Positions 52,634-62,295 of a DNA stretch of 64,000 nucleotides are shown here, piece by piece (the stretch's first letter is position 1; the number at the start of each line of letters is the position of its first letter). The DNA is from Flavobacteriales bacterium (GTDB lineage: Bacteria; Bacteroidota; Bacteroidia; Flavobacteriales_F; PHOS-HE28). The stretch lies in contig JADJAA010000001.1 of assembly GCA_016704485.1 (NCBI GenBank), forward strand, positions 2,552,795-2,616,794, written 5' to 3'. The notes beneath the pieces were generated by a model. That model saw only the letters and a list, made by a program, of their open reading frames with translations. It did not search any database and was not told the DNA's origin. The position numbers and the translations under genes are program-made.

Positions 52634-54385
52634 ATGGTACGTAGGTTCTTCTTCGTATTTCCGATCTTCTTGGCTCTCCTTGGGCTGATAGCCCTAGGTG
52701 TATCCACGTTGGATCATGCAACTGTATTGGATCACTTGAACAGAGCTGCGGCAGACGGTAATGTCGATTCGTATTCGGCAGGCCTGCATGGCCAGATCCA
52801 AGGAAACTTCCGCGTAGCTGCTCTGATCCTTGGTGCTTTCGCTGTATGTATGTTCCTACTACGCGATCAGCTTACGATCTGGTTCACGAGCGAAGGTGGT
52901 ATAGCGCGTTTCATCACCGAAGCAAAAAAGTTGAAACGCGATTACGCCAAACGAACATCAAAAGGCCATAAACAAATGGTACTTCTGATCGTATTGGTTG
53001 GTGTCATATTGCGGTGTGTTATGCTGTTCCAACCAATTACGTACGATGAAGCATTCACCTACACCTATTTCGCGACACGTCCCTTATATATAATCCTAAG
53101 CGACTATTCGTATCCGAACAATCATGTGCTTAATACCATACTTATTAATTTGTTCACTTCCATTCTGGGTGTAAGCAAGTTCACGGTCCGTTTACCGGCT
53201 TTTATTGCTGGCGTTGCCTGTTTGCCCTTGTTCTACATGTTCGTACGGCACATGTTCAACCGCTACATAGCCTTGGTGGCATTGGCTTTCGTGGCCAGTT
53301 CACCGCGCCTCATCGAATACAGTGCGTTGGGTAGAGGGTATGCTATCACGTGGTTGTGTTTGATCCTCGCGCTTTTGTTGGGAAGGCGATTCGCCAAGGA
53401 GAACGATCTTGTAAGTGCTATGTTGATCGGCGTAGTCTGCGCTATTGGTATGTGGGCCGTTCCTACTATGGTCTATCCAGCCCTTATGATCTATCTCTGG
53501 TTGATCCTATATATTCTGAACAAATACAAGGATTCACGGATCGATCGCGTTTGGAATTGGTTAGGGTCCATTATTGTTTTCGTGATCTTATCCCTTCTGC
53601 TTTATGCGCCAATGTTGATCGTGAACGGAGCCGTGGGCTACGGTCGGTTATCTGTTACGCCGGAGCGGACATTGGAGATGTTCTCCGTGGTTTCTGGCGA
53701 TAAGGCACTAGAGATCTGGGCATGGTTCAGTGACCCGGGGCATTTTTGGATATCCATGTTGGTTTGTGTGGGACTCGTTTTCGCGGGATTCATATCCGTT
53801 AAGTACAGGTTGCTAATGGCTGCCATGTTCTTTGGCGCTGTGCCGCTGGTGGTATATCAATTGGAGGTTCCGCCACCTCGTGTTTGGGTGTATACGCTGT
53901 TCATATTCCACCTTAGTTCCGCGATCGCATTGTACTACCTGCTGAAGCTGTTCCATGATAATGGCATGAAAGCATTGACGGAAAGACGACGTGCCGTTTT
54001 AATGAGTTTTGCAGTTCTACTTGGTTTCGGGATCTCTGGAATGGATCATCTAATGAGTGATAGGAGTCGCAGTGGAGACGCTACTTTTTCTGCAGCGAGG
54101 ATCAGTGCTTCGATTGTTCCAGAAGATCGCGTGATCACGCAATACCCTTGGGAAGCACCCATGGAATTCGAGGCTATGGCAAATGGAGTCGATCGTCGCG
54201 TTTTCTATAACCCCATACCGGAAAATGGTTCGATCTATGTCCTGGTCGGCACTAAAGAAGACCAGTCTCTTGCGGGTGTGCTGGCCCACAATGGTTTTTT
54301 TCAAAAAGACCTCCCACTTTTCGAGTTGGTTGAAGATACCAATGGATTGAAGACCTTTGTGGCCCGAATTAAGGAGGGCAGTTGA
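52634..54385 (+). CDS. GT39/PMT-like membrane glycosyltransferase
   Basis: This 583-residue protein has about 12 membrane helices. The loop after helix 3 has QPITYDEAFTYTYF, with the Asp-Glu pair typical of PMT/ArnT GT-C enzymes. It is followed by YSYPNNHVLNTILINLF, similar to the family's conserved N-N-H/P region. A small soluble C-terminal domain (about 500-583) follows. It probably transfers a sugar from a polyprenyl-phosphate donor on the periplasmic side; the acceptor is unknown. Confidence 0.82.
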   Translation: MVRRFFFVFPIFLALLGLIALGVSTLDHATVLDHLNRAAADGNVDSYSAGLHGQIQGNFRVAALILGAFAVCMFLLRDQLTIWFTSEGGIARFITEAKKLKRDYAKRTSKGHKQMVLLIVLVGVILRCVMLFQPITYDEAFTYTYFATRPLYIILSDYSYPNNHVLNTILINLFTSILGVSKFTVRLPAFIAGVACLPLFYMFVRHMFNRYIALVALAFVASSPRLIEYSALGRGYAITWLCLILALLLGRRFAKENDLVSAMLIGVVCAIGMWAVPTMVYPALMIYLWLILYILNKYKDSRIDRVWNWLGSIIVFVILSLLLYAPMLIVNGAVGYGRLSVTPERTLEMFSVVSGDKALEIWAWFSDPGHFWISMLVCVGLVFAGFISVKYRLLMAAMFFGAVPLVVYQLEVPPPRVWVYTLFIFHLSSAIALYYLLKLFHDNGMKALTERRRAVLMSFAVLLGFGISGMDHLMSDRSRSGDATFSAARISASIVPEDRVITQYPWEAPMEFEAMANGVDRRVFYNPIPENGSIYVLVGTKEDQSLAGVLAHNGFFQKDLPLFELVEDTNGLKTFVARIKEGS

Positions 54386-54461
54386 TCAGAGGATGATCGA
54401 TCGAACACTCCAATAGACCTAAAAACTACACGGATCAACCGGTCCACAAGAGCATTCAACG

Positions 54462-56153
54462 ATGGCAGAAGAAGGACGTCAGATAATTTTCAATATGGTA
54501 AAGGTGGGCAAAACGCTCTCCTCTGGCAAGAAGATACTTAATGATATTTACCTCGGTTTCTATTACGGAGCCAAGATCGGTATACTGGGTCTAAATGGTA
54601 GTGGTAAATCCACACTCATGCGGATCATTGCGGGCAAGGACAAGAATTTCGACGGTGATGTACACCTTTCTCCGGGCTACACCATTGGGCACTTGGAGCA
54701 GGAGCCTGACCTGGATGAGTCCAAGACCGTGATCGATATCGTTCGCGAAGGGGTGCAACCTATTATGGACCTGCTCAAAGAATTCGAGGATGTGAACAAT
54801 AAGTTCGCTGACGAGGAGATCTTGAATGATCCGGACAAAATGCAAAAGCTGATCGATCGCCAAGCTGCATTGCAGGATAAGATCGAAGCAACAGGGGCGT
54901 GGGAGATCGACCAGAAATTGGATATAGCAATGGATGCGCTGCGTTGTCCTGAGCCGGATGCGAAGATCAGCGTACTATCCGGTGGTGAGCGCCGCCGTGT
55001 GGCCCTGTGCCGCTTGCTGTTGCAAAGCCCGGATATTCTGCTGTTGGATGAACCGACCAATCACCTGGACGCAGAAAGCGTTGCCTGGTTGGAGCAGCAC
55101 TTGGCTGCATACAAAGGAACCGTCATCGCTATTACGCACGATCGTTACTTCCTGGATAACGTGGCCGGTTGGATCCTTGAGCTGGATCGTGGCGAGGGCA
55201 TTCCATACAAGGGTAATTACACCAATTGGTTGGAGCAGAAGACCGAACGGTTAACACGTGAAGAAAAGACCGAAAGCAAACGCAATCGTATCCTGAAGCA
55301 GGAGCTCGAATGGGTAAGGAGCAATGCGAAAGCGCGCCGTACGAAGAGCAAGGCACGTTTGGAGAACTACGAGAAATTGCAGAGTGAAACGGTGAAGGAG
55401 AAAGAGGCCAAGTTGGAGATCTACATCCCGAACGGTCAACGCTTGGGTGATAAGGTGATCGAGTTCAAGGATGTGTCCAAAGGGTTTGGCGATCGCATGC
55501 TTTTCGAGAACCTCACTTTCGCTTTACCACCTGCGGGTATCGTAGGCATCATAGGCCCCAACGGTGCTGGTAAGACCACCTTGTTCCGTATGGTCATGGG
55601 CGAGGAGAAGGCCGATTCCGGAACGATCACACTTGGTGATACCGTTCAGTTGGCCTACGTGGATCAAAGTCACAAGGAATTACTACCTGAGAAGACCGTC
55701 TATGAAGTGGTGAGCGGTGGATTGGAGAACATGTCCATCGGTGGTACGTTGGTGAACAGCCGCGCCTACTTGGCACGATTCAACTTCACCGGTACTGACC
55801 AGAATAAGAAGGTGAATGTGCTCTCCGGTGGAGAACGCAATCGCTTGCATTTGGCCATGACCTTGAAGCAAGGAAGCAACGTGTTGTTGTTGGACGAACC
55901 GACGAACGACCTCGATGTGAATACGCTCCGTGCGTTGGAAGAAGCCATTCAGGACTACAGCGGCTGCGCCGTTATCATTAGCCACGATCGTTGGTTCATG
56001 GATCGGGTTTGTACGCACATTCTTGCATTCGAAGGCAATAGCAATGTCTATTGGTTCGAGGGTGGCTTCAGCGAATACGAAGAGAACTACAAGAAGCGAG
56101 TAGGGGATGTGGTGCCGAAGCGATTGAAGTATAGGAAGTTGGTGAGAGGGTGA
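54462..56153 (+). CDS. ettA: Energy-dependent translational throttle protein EttA (ABC-F)
   Basis: This 563-residue cytoplasmic protein has two ABC domains and no membrane part. Walker A motifs are GLNGSGKST (near 48) and GPNGAGKTT (near 366). Signatures are LSGGERRRVALCRLL and LSGGERNRLHLAMTL. Walker B is LLLDEPTNHLD and LLLDEPTNDLD. An EttA-type arm is present between them (near 95-130). Sequence is close to E. coli EttA throughout, for example ITHDRYFLDNVAGWILELDR. EttA binds the ribosomal E site and gates early translation according to the ADP:ATP ratio. A strong terminator follows. Confidence 0.96.
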   Translation: MAEEGRQIIFNMVKVGKTLSSGKKILNDIYLGFYYGAKIGILGLNGSGKSTLMRIIAGKDKNFDGDVHLSPGYTIGHLEQEPDLDESKTVIDIVREGVQPIMDLLKEFEDVNNKFADEEILNDPDKMQKLIDRQAALQDKIEATGAWEIDQKLDIAMDALRCPEPDAKISVLSGGERRRVALCRLLLQSPDILLLDEPTNHLDAESVAWLEQHLAAYKGTVIAITHDRYFLDNVAGWILELDRGEGIPYKGNYTNWLEQKTERLTREEKTESKRNRILKQELEWVRSNAKARRTKSKARLENYEKLQSETVKEKEAKLEIYIPNGQRLGDKVIEFKDVSKGFGDRMLFENLTFALPPAGIVGIIGPNGAGKTTLFRMVMGEEKADSGTITLGDTVQLAYVDQSHKELLPEKTVYEVVSGGLENMSIGGTLVNSRAYLARFNFTGTDQNKKVNVLSGGERNRLHLAMTLKQGSNVLLLDEPTNDLDVNTLRALEEAIQDYSGCAVIISHDRWFMDRVCTHILAFEGNSNVYWFEGGFSEYEENYKKRVGDVVPKRLKYRKLVRG

Positions 56154-56176
56154 GCAACCCACGTCCATGAAATTGA

Positions 56177-56203
56177 GAAACCCCGGTCCCGTGCCGGGGT
56201 TTC
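56177..56203 (+). terminator. Rho-independent terminator after ettA
   Basis: The arms gaaaccccgg and ccggggtttc pair over ten bases with a seven-base loop, followed by ttgtt. It lies 23 bp past the stop. Confidence 0.85.
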
Positions 56204-56418
56204 TTGTTAAGTGAACGAACTGATCTCTGCGTGGTCATTGTGTAGCTTATGATAAACGTACTTCTCTGGATCATCTACAACAGAGGTTCTTTGATGTTCG
56301 GCGTTCTGGAAGACAATAACCACCAAGATCATTCACTGAATGAATAAGAACGGCATGCCTACTTTGTACGCAGTAGTTTTTTGAGGATCGATCAAGGCTT
56401 TGATCAACCTCACTGGCA

Positions 56419-57882
56419 ATGGCTCTGTTCAAAAGGATCAATAGCACCAATCTCAGTTCTTCGGATCGATCGATCTGGTTGTTATTGGTCGTTACGGCAT
56501 TCTCTATTCCGCTATCGTTGAAACTCTATTCAACTGAAAGGGATCTTGAAGTGATATTTCCAGCTGAACTACTTGTAGGGTTAACGGCGCTATACGTGAT
56601 CATACGCTGGGTGGTATCACAACGCGCCAGATCCGCTCTGGATATGCAAGCGCTGAAACATCCGATCGTGATCCTTATTGCGCTGGATCTCATGATCAGC
56701 GTTGTGAGTTATTGGGGTTCGGATGAACCAATGGTTTCATTGAAGTGGCTCGTGGTGCGCACTTCCTATGTGTTGGTTTTCTTCTTGGTTCCGTTACTGA
56801 TACGCGAGTTCAATAAGGAGAAGCTTGTTAAGTTATTGACCTACCATGCGTGGGCATTGATCCTGGTGGTCATTTGGGTCTTCAAAGCAGCCTTCGAACA
56901 AGGCTTTGATCGCAATGTTGCGAACTATTCCTGCATGCCGTTCTACAATGACCATACGATCTATGCAGCGGCGCTCGTCTTTTCATTGTTCACATTCTTG
57001 ATCAGCGTATTTTCCCGAAAGGAAGAAGGTGCGTCGCTCTTCGGTGGTGCAGTAACTGTTGTTCTGGTTTCCGTTGTGGTGATCGCTCTTGTATTGTCCT
57101 ACACGCGGGCAGCCTGGTTGAGTGTTGTCGTGGTTGTTATTCTCGGTGTTGTACTACTCATTCGGCCGAGGCCTGCTGTATGGCTTGGCTGTACCTTGAT
57201 CATAATGCTCGTTGCAATTTTTTCATGGCGTCCATTGCAAAAGGCAGCGTTGGAACATAAAGGCGATGCGGACGCGGACAACGCTGGGATCTCCGAAGTG
57301 CTTTGGTCGTACGCTAACATATCAACTGATGCCAGCAATAGGGAACGTTTAGTGCGATGGTCCAGCGCCTACTCAATATTCTTGGCCGATCCATTCCTCG
57401 GATGTGGACCGGGCATGTTCAAGTTCAAGTATCCGCTATATCAGGATCCGGAACACGCAAGCTTCAGGACCGTGCCGCAACCAACTTCGGCATACATCAG
57501 TAGAGTTTGGGAACCGACATCAGACCTTATTGTAAGGGACAACCCTCAGAACTTGTACGTCGATCCCGGTACAGCGCATTCCGAATACCTATTGGCTTTG
57601 AGTGAACGCGGACCGGTTGCATTGTCCTTGTTCATCGGGATCTTTGTTGCTATGGTTCTACGCTATGTTGACCGGATCCGCGAAATGACCGATCGATCAG
57701 CGATGATCCAATTCCTTCTGGTTGTACTGGCCATTCTGGCCTATGGTGTTCACGGATTCTTCAACAATTATCTTGATGATTGTAAAATAGCTTTTCCCTT
57801 GTATTTTTTTCTGGTACTCTTCATTCGTATGGATCAGCACCAGTTCGGAAAAAACGTTCCTGCTGGCGGTCAGCTCCCATGA
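56419..57882 (+). CDS. O-antigen ligase-family membrane protein
   Basis: This 487-residue protein has about 11-12 helices. A large periplasmic loop (about 300-380) contains NRERLVRWSSAYSIFLADPFLGCGPGMFKFKYP and later HSEYLLALSERGPVALSLFI, the Wzy_C/WaaL-type pattern with conserved Arg and His. Such proteins ligate polysaccharide to lipid A core or polymerise repeat units. The 3' end overlaps by 13 bp the convergent Wzz-like gene. Confidence 0.9.
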   Translation: MALFKRINSTNLSSSDRSIWLLLVVTAFSIPLSLKLYSTERDLEVIFPAELLVGLTALYVIIRWVVSQRARSALDMQALKHPIVILIALDLMISVVSYWGSDEPMVSLKWLVVRTSYVLVFFLVPLLIREFNKEKLVKLLTYHAWALILVVIWVFKAAFEQGFDRNVANYSCMPFYNDHTIYAAALVFSLFTFLISVFSRKEEGASLFGGAVTVVLVSVVVIALVLSYTRAAWLSVVVVVILGVVLLIRPRPAVWLGCTLIIMLVAIFSWRPLQKAALEHKGDADADNAGISEVLWSYANISTDASNRERLVRWSSAYSIFLADPFLGCGPGMFKFKYPLYQDPEHASFRTVPQPTSAYISRVWEPTSDLIVRDNPQNLYVDPGTAHSEYLLALSERGPVALSLFIGIFVAMVLRYVDRIREMTDRSAMIQFLLVVLAILAYGVHGFFNNYLDDCKIAFPLYFFLVLFIRMDQHQFGKNVPAGGQLP

Positions 57883-58892
57883 AGTGTATTCAGTGAAACC
57901 CAATTTTCTTTGAACTGGGTTCTTCGAACACGCCAGAAAACGAACCCTCCGAAAACCATGACCATAGCGATCAAGAGCGCTCCAAGGATCCTTTGCAGAA
58001 TGATCATGTTCGGTTCTGTCGAAATGTCCGGCATCGCTTTGCGGACAAGATGAATGCCCGGTGCCAATTCCTGGTCCTTTAGGGTTTTTGCGATCTCCTG
58101 AAGTTTTAGAGCGCCTATCAATTCCGCATTCGCGGATTCAACCCGGTTCATGATCCCGGTCAATTTGATCTCCAGATCAGTGAGTTCCCCATCCGACCGA
58201 AGGCTCTGTGCTTTGTCCAGCGTCGCCGATAGTACGCTAAGCTGTGTATCGAAATTCGCCTGATCCTGGGCGATCAGTTTTTCATAGGAGCGGATCAAGA
58301 TCTCCTGTCGACCCCTGAAATCAGCTAGGCAACGCTGAAAGAGATATTGCGCTGCACCGTTGGCAATTTCAGCTGCGAATAAGGGGTCTTGATCCTGAAC
58401 AACTATGTTCACCGTGAATTTATCGATCTGTTTGGCTCTGATCCGGGCGTTCATGAATTCGTAGCAGATCAAGTTGCCGTTCGGAACGTTAGCACCAATT
58501 CCATAATGTGTTCGAAGGTCGAATTGTTCATTCAAATGATCTTGGAAGCTGGTGGAAGCAAGTTCGCTGAGCACCCAGAGAAGATCAGCAGAAGGTTCAG
58601 GAAAAATACTCGCCTCGCCAACAATCGTGTTCTTTGGTTGAACGAATATGGAAGTGTAGGATGTGTAAAGAGGCGGCGTTTCCATAGCGATCGCGATGAA
58701 GCATGACGAAAGAGCCACAATTGCAACCGTTATCCACGTGCCCTTCTTGCGCAAGTATTCCAACAAAGTTTCATGGTCATGCTTCATTCCGGTAGGCTCG
58801 GACGTGTCATCAGCATAAAACGCTGTTTCGGGATCCAAGAAAGGCTTTGGCTCGATCCTATTTGGCCGTGCGGGTCGTGTCACTGTTTCCAT
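57870..58892 (-). CDS. Wzz-like polysaccharide chain-length protein
   Basis: This 340-residue protein has two membrane helices, one near residue 50-68 (WITVAIVALSSCFIAIAM) and one near 305-325 (ILGALLIAMVMVFGGFVFW). Between them is a periplasmic domain with coiled-coil segments (ILIRSYEKLIAQDQANFDTQ). This is the layout of Wzz/polysaccharide co-polymerases without a kinase domain. It probably sets chain length for the polymer handled by the convergent O-antigen ligase/polymerase gene, with which it overlaps at the 3' end. Confidence 0.82.
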   Translation of the reverse strand: METVTRPARPNRIEPKPFLDPETAFYADDTSEPTGMKHDHETLLEYLRKKGTWITVAIVALSSCFIAIAMETPPLYTSYTSIFVQPKNTIVGEASIFPEPSADLLWVLSELASTSFQDHLNEQFDLRTHYGIGANVPNGNLICYEFMNARIRAKQIDKFTVNIVVQDQDPLFAAEIANGAAQYLFQRCLADFRGRQEILIRSYEKLIAQDQANFDTQLSVLSATLDKAQSLRSDGELTDLEIKLTGIMNRVESANAELIGALKLQEIAKTLKDQELAPGIHLVRKAMPDISTEPNMIILQRILGALLIAMVMVFGGFVFWRVRRTQFKENWVSLNTLHGS

Positions 58893-58960
58893 GTCTAAGT
58901 GTTACTGTTTCCTCTAAATGGAATAGATCGATTTTTTTAAATATATGGTTAATGGACGGT

Positions 58961-59518
58961 TCATCTTGATCCAGATTGCTCAGGCCAATTTCGTGTTCCG
59001 GTTCCAAAGAGCATAAAACATACGAATACCAAGGATCCCAGCGCATTGACCCGAAGGTCACTTACCGCATCCAACTCCAACTGGAATGGGGGCCTGCCAT
59101 TAACATAGTTCTGGAATAACTCGTTCGTGTACCCGATCAAATTGAAGATCAACACAACAATTATGATCGTCCTTGCTTTTGGCCATTTGGGCATGTAAAC
59201 GTTGAAGTAGCACGTGGTCAATAAACAGATCACGAGTGCGAAGGATCCATGTTCCACAATGTTGATCATACGCTCGATCCCATCGTTGAACTGGAATTGA
59301 CGTGATCTGTTGATGACGATGAAAAGCAAGTATAGGATGAATATGCTCGTGTAGGTCTTGTGGCCCTTAAGGTTGCGATACAGTGGACGGCTCTGTAGGA
59401 ATTCGATCACTACAATGAAGAATACGGCATAGGAGTAGAGGAAGTAGTGCCTTCCAATGGTAATGATGCAAAGTGCAAGAATGAAGAAGAGTCGAGCAGG
59501 TGTGAGCATGTGGTTCAA
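58961..59518 (-). CDS. Membrane protein of unknown function
   Basis: This 185-residue protein (or 182 from the second Met) has five to six hydrophobic helices (for example YSYAVFFIVVIEFL, IFILYLLFIVIN, TIIIVVLIFNLIGY). I do not recognise a family. It is upstream of and on the same strand as the Wzz-like gene (68-bp gap), so it may share in polysaccharide assembly. Confidence 0.65.
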   Translation of the reverse strand: MNHMLTPARLFFILALCIITIGRHYFLYSYAVFFIVVIEFLQSRPLYRNLKGHKTYTSIFILYLLFIVINRSRQFQFNDGIERMINIVEHGSFALVICLLTTCYFNVYMPKWPKARTIIIVVLIFNLIGYTNELFQNYVNGRPPFQLELDAVSDLRVNALGSLVFVCFMLFGTGTRNWPEQSGSR

Positions 59519-59848
59519 TACAGTACTTTCAATAAGACTGTGGGATCTATGAATGGTTGCTCTCCCCGGAATGGCAAGTGGGTCAAAATGTCGGATCTAA
59601 ATGGATGACCATAGTAAGATCGAGGTGGCCTTGGTCGTGCTGTTCTCTCGATATACCCAACTGACCTATCTTTGGCCGATCAAGAAACACTAAAAGCGGA
59701 TCTTCATCCCAGAATGAAGCCGTTGGATCGAAAAACGAATTACAGCAACCACATTCAAGAACGGTGGCTTTGGAGATTTCCCGATCTATTCGTTCTGTTG
59801 GTTCGCGTAAACCTTAAAACTAACCTACTAACAATTAATACTGCTTGG
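59519..59848. other. Gene-free stretch with promoter of the interrupted gene
   Basis: A TATCTTTG element lies at 59667-59674. If used, it gives a leader of about 170 nt before the ATG at 59849. An open frame from 59672 runs in phase into the gene, but its translation has no protein-like features and the signal peptide begins at 59849. Confidence 0.5.
59667..59674 (+). promoter_or_regulatory. -7 promoter element TATCTTTG
   Basis: Exact match to TAnnTTTG upstream of the interrupted secreted-protein gene. No TTG is found at the expected -33 spacing. Confidence 0.5.
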
Positions 59849-60282
59849 ATGAAACAACTTTTCACATTACTCTTGATTGCTTCCGTGGGATACTGCTCTG
59901 CCCAAAAAATGGAGGTCTTCGTTAAACCGGAAACAGCTGAACTGTACGTGCAATCCGTCAAATCGGGCAATAACAAGAAAGTTAATCTAAAGACCGCGAG
60001 CATGGGTGTGCTTGCAGTAGCGCCCGATCATGTTACCGAAGGAAAAACCTTCGCAGAACTTGCAAAGGTTGGTGGTGAAACATTTACGTTCGAACTGAAA
60101 AAGATTTCCCCGCTACCAGCGGGTTATACTTCCAAGAAACTGGAACTGGGGCAGATCACGGACGCTACCGGTTTCGTGGAAAAACCGGCAAGGAACGGTT
60201 TGTACGGTATTCATTTGGCTGCTACTGAATTGAACAGCGCGCAATTCACAACAGGATTGGCTACTACGGCATCAGAATTCGG

Positions 60283-60292
60283 ATACACTATT
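60283..60292 (+). repeat. Left target-site duplication
   Basis: The 10-mer atacactatt directly precedes the left inverted repeat and is identical to 61710-61719. Confidence 0.9.
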
Positions 60293-61709
60293 CACTGCCG
60301 TCCGGAACAATCCTAGCTCGGCAGATTGACGTTCTGGAAGACCTGGTTTTGTTGAACTGGTCTGCTGGACACTAAAGTTAGGGTGGTCCGAAGTTAAAAA
60401 ACGTAAGTTGTTGAGTTGGTGGCGATCCGAAAAGTGTAGGATCATCAGGGCTCAGCAACAATTCCTTTAGATCCACATAACGCATTAAATGCAATCGCAC
60501 TAGGCCCACCATCGTTGAATATGCTGGCTGGATCTTGAAGGAGAATAATTTGCGCTTGATCGTTACCAATAGATCCGCGATCAAGGCGCACCAGATCTGG
60601 ATCCGGATCGCGTTCTCATTGTCACCTAGGAAGTCGGTAAACTTCAGGTTCTGCTTTGAGACGCTTGAATAGTATCTCAATTTGCCACCGCTGTTTATAG
60701 GCTTGGGCTACGTTCACCGGTCCCATTTTACCCATGTTGGTAATGAATTGCAAGGTGCGTTTGAAGGTCTGGTCGTAGTAGGTTATCAAGCGCAACAGTA
60801 TAGGGTTGAGTTCGCCTTCGTGGCCCAGCAGAACCCATTGGTCTTTGAGTACTCCAGCCTTCTTGGCGCTTGCGCTTACCGTGCGATCGCGAAGTATTTG
60901 CACCGTGCTTCGCAGGTTTAGGCGCGTAACAAAATGCACCCCGGTCTTACCCCAGTGCCTATACAAAGGGTAGTTCATGTACGCCTTGTCGAACACCAAT
61001 ATGGTTCCCTTGGCCATGTTCTTGAACTCAGGCATGAACTGCTTGTCGTTGGTGGCCGCTTTGGTAATCCGAATCAGAGATGGCACTTCTTCAGTAAGGT
61101 GCATACCCATGTGGACCTTCACCCCGCCCTTGCGTTTTCCGTCGGCAGGAGTGCGCCCACAAGCCTTCATGATCTCTTTGAAAAGTGTAATTGTGGTTGA
61201 GTCTACCAAGAACAAATTACGTAGCCAACGTTCGTTCTTTGGCAAACTGCTGTCCGATAAATAGTGTCTATATCGGCGGTATATGTCCGCAAAAACCCTA
61301 GCGAACAACTCTGGTGGCCGCTTCTTATTCGCATCGCTTACGGTGCTGCGTTTGGGCAGGTGAGTAAACCCCAAGTGTTTCAGACCTTCGCTATAACCCG
61401 CTAAACCACTGGTGAGTTCGCGAAGCCCTGAAGTTCTTTGCAACACGGCAAAATCATAGACCCCATCAAGGTCCATGTATTGAGCTTCTTTACAGCGAAG
61501 TCTGCACCGGTTTCAACTACCGCATTATGGAAGTCTTTTCGGTTGATAAGCGATAACAGCTGTCCGTAAACCGGAGTTCCAGCCTTTGCCTTAATTTTGC
61601 CCATGGTACCATTAATTATGGAAAGGGATCCGCGACGCAATCAGGGGTCCCTTTCCTATTTTAGCAGTGCAAAATTATCCGGTCCGTTCTATTGTTCCGG
61701 ACGGCAGTG
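60293..61709 (-). mobile_element. IS4-family insertion sequence, 1417 bp
   Basis: It is bounded by perfect 19-bp terminal inverted repeats (cactgccgtccggaacaat at 60293-60311; its reverse complement at 61691-61709) and by 10-bp direct repeats atacactatt. The transposase runs on the reverse strand with Y-x2-R-x3-E-x6-K, the signature of the IS4 family. Terminal repeats of this size and 10-12-bp duplications fit that family. The transposase frame is broken twice (see next entry), yet the ends are intact. Confidence 0.92.
60378..61640 (-). pseudogene. IS4-family transposase broken by two compensating single-base shifts
   Basis: Three reverse frames make one protein. The N-terminal part (61640 to about 61455; start could be the ATG at 61604, MGKIKAKAGTP) has the DUF4372-like region. 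The centre, in another frame (to 60622), carries catalytic Asp in LVDSTTI, Asp in VFDKAYMNY and Glu in YKQRWQIEILFKRLK. The C-terminal part (about 60655-60378) returns to the first frame with SKQNLKFTDFLGDNENAIRI. The first break is in a short T run (one T too few), the second in an A run (one A too many). Restoring both gives an ordinary IS4 transposase of about 410 residues. Confidence 0.85.
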
Positions 61710-61719
61710 ATACACTATT
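61710..61719 (+). repeat. Right target-site duplication
   Basis: The 10-mer atacactatt directly follows the right inverted repeat. Confidence 0.9.
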
Positions 61720-62038
61720 GATGGATCCGGTGGAATGTTCACCGATAAGGATGCCAGTGCCAAGTCTGACTTCGCCATTGGCGGTAACCTCATTCAATGG
61801 TCGAAAGAAACAGCCGGCGATGGCTACCAGGTCAGCCTGATCGTGGAATGGTCCGTTTATAGTTTTGCTGAGAAGAAGGTGGTCATGAAGATGGAAGGAG
61901 CTGGTTTTTCCGACGCCGGATTAACCAATTATAACCAGTCCTTGGTCATTGGCATGCAGGATGCGATCAGAGCGCTATTGAATAGTGCGGAATTCCAAGC
62001 GCTGGTGAAGAGTTAAGTGAACCATATTTAAGATTTTC

Positions 62039-62076
62039 GGATCCCGAAGAAGCAATTCTTCGGGGTCCTTTTTTTT
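62039..62076 (+). terminator. Strong Rho-independent terminator
   Basis: The arms ggatcccgaagaa and ttcttcggggtcc pair over 13 bases with one G-U, loop gcaa, followed by eight T. It lies 22 bp past the stop of the IS-split gene. Confidence 0.92.
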
Positions 62077-62267
62077 GGGTTCGGTCACGGATCGATCATA
62101 CACGTCCGCAATTATCTCGTCCCACTTTTGATGGAGTCCTGGGGTTAGTGAAATGCAAGGCTTCATTAGGGTGGAATGATCTGTTCGCGGAGCGCGGATT
62201 AGTGTTCACGGCTGACCCCTTTACCGCCTTATGTGGTGAATTCATCCGGTTATTCCCCCAACCTCCG

Positions 62268-62275
62268 TACATTCG
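62268..62275 (+). promoter_or_regulatory. Weak -7 element TACATTCG
   Basis: One base off TAnnTTTG, about 20 bp before the ATG at 62296. The same octamer occurs upstream of the small membrane protein at 784-999. Confidence 0.35.
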
Positions 62276-62295
62276 CAGCCGAAATCCAACGAAAA

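Larger units (their letters stand above)
59849..62016 (+). pseudogene. Secreted protein gene of unknown function, split by an IS element
   Basis: The 5' part (59849-60292, 148 codons) encodes a signal peptide (MKQLFTLLLIASVGYCSAQ) and the sequence up to EFGYTI. The 3' part (61720-62016) continues in the same phase with DGSGGMFTDKDASAK to the stop. Removing 60293-61719 (the IS and one target copy) restores a 246-residue frame. Beyond the insertion the 5' part reads only seven more codons into the IS before a TAG. I do not recognise the protein; it has no cysteine-based lipobox of standard form. A strong terminator follows the 3' part. Confidence 0.85.

Noticed and set aside
61975..62166. Reverse 63-codon frame over the terminator
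   Set aside because: It spans the strong hairpin and T run and overlaps the 3' end of the split gene.
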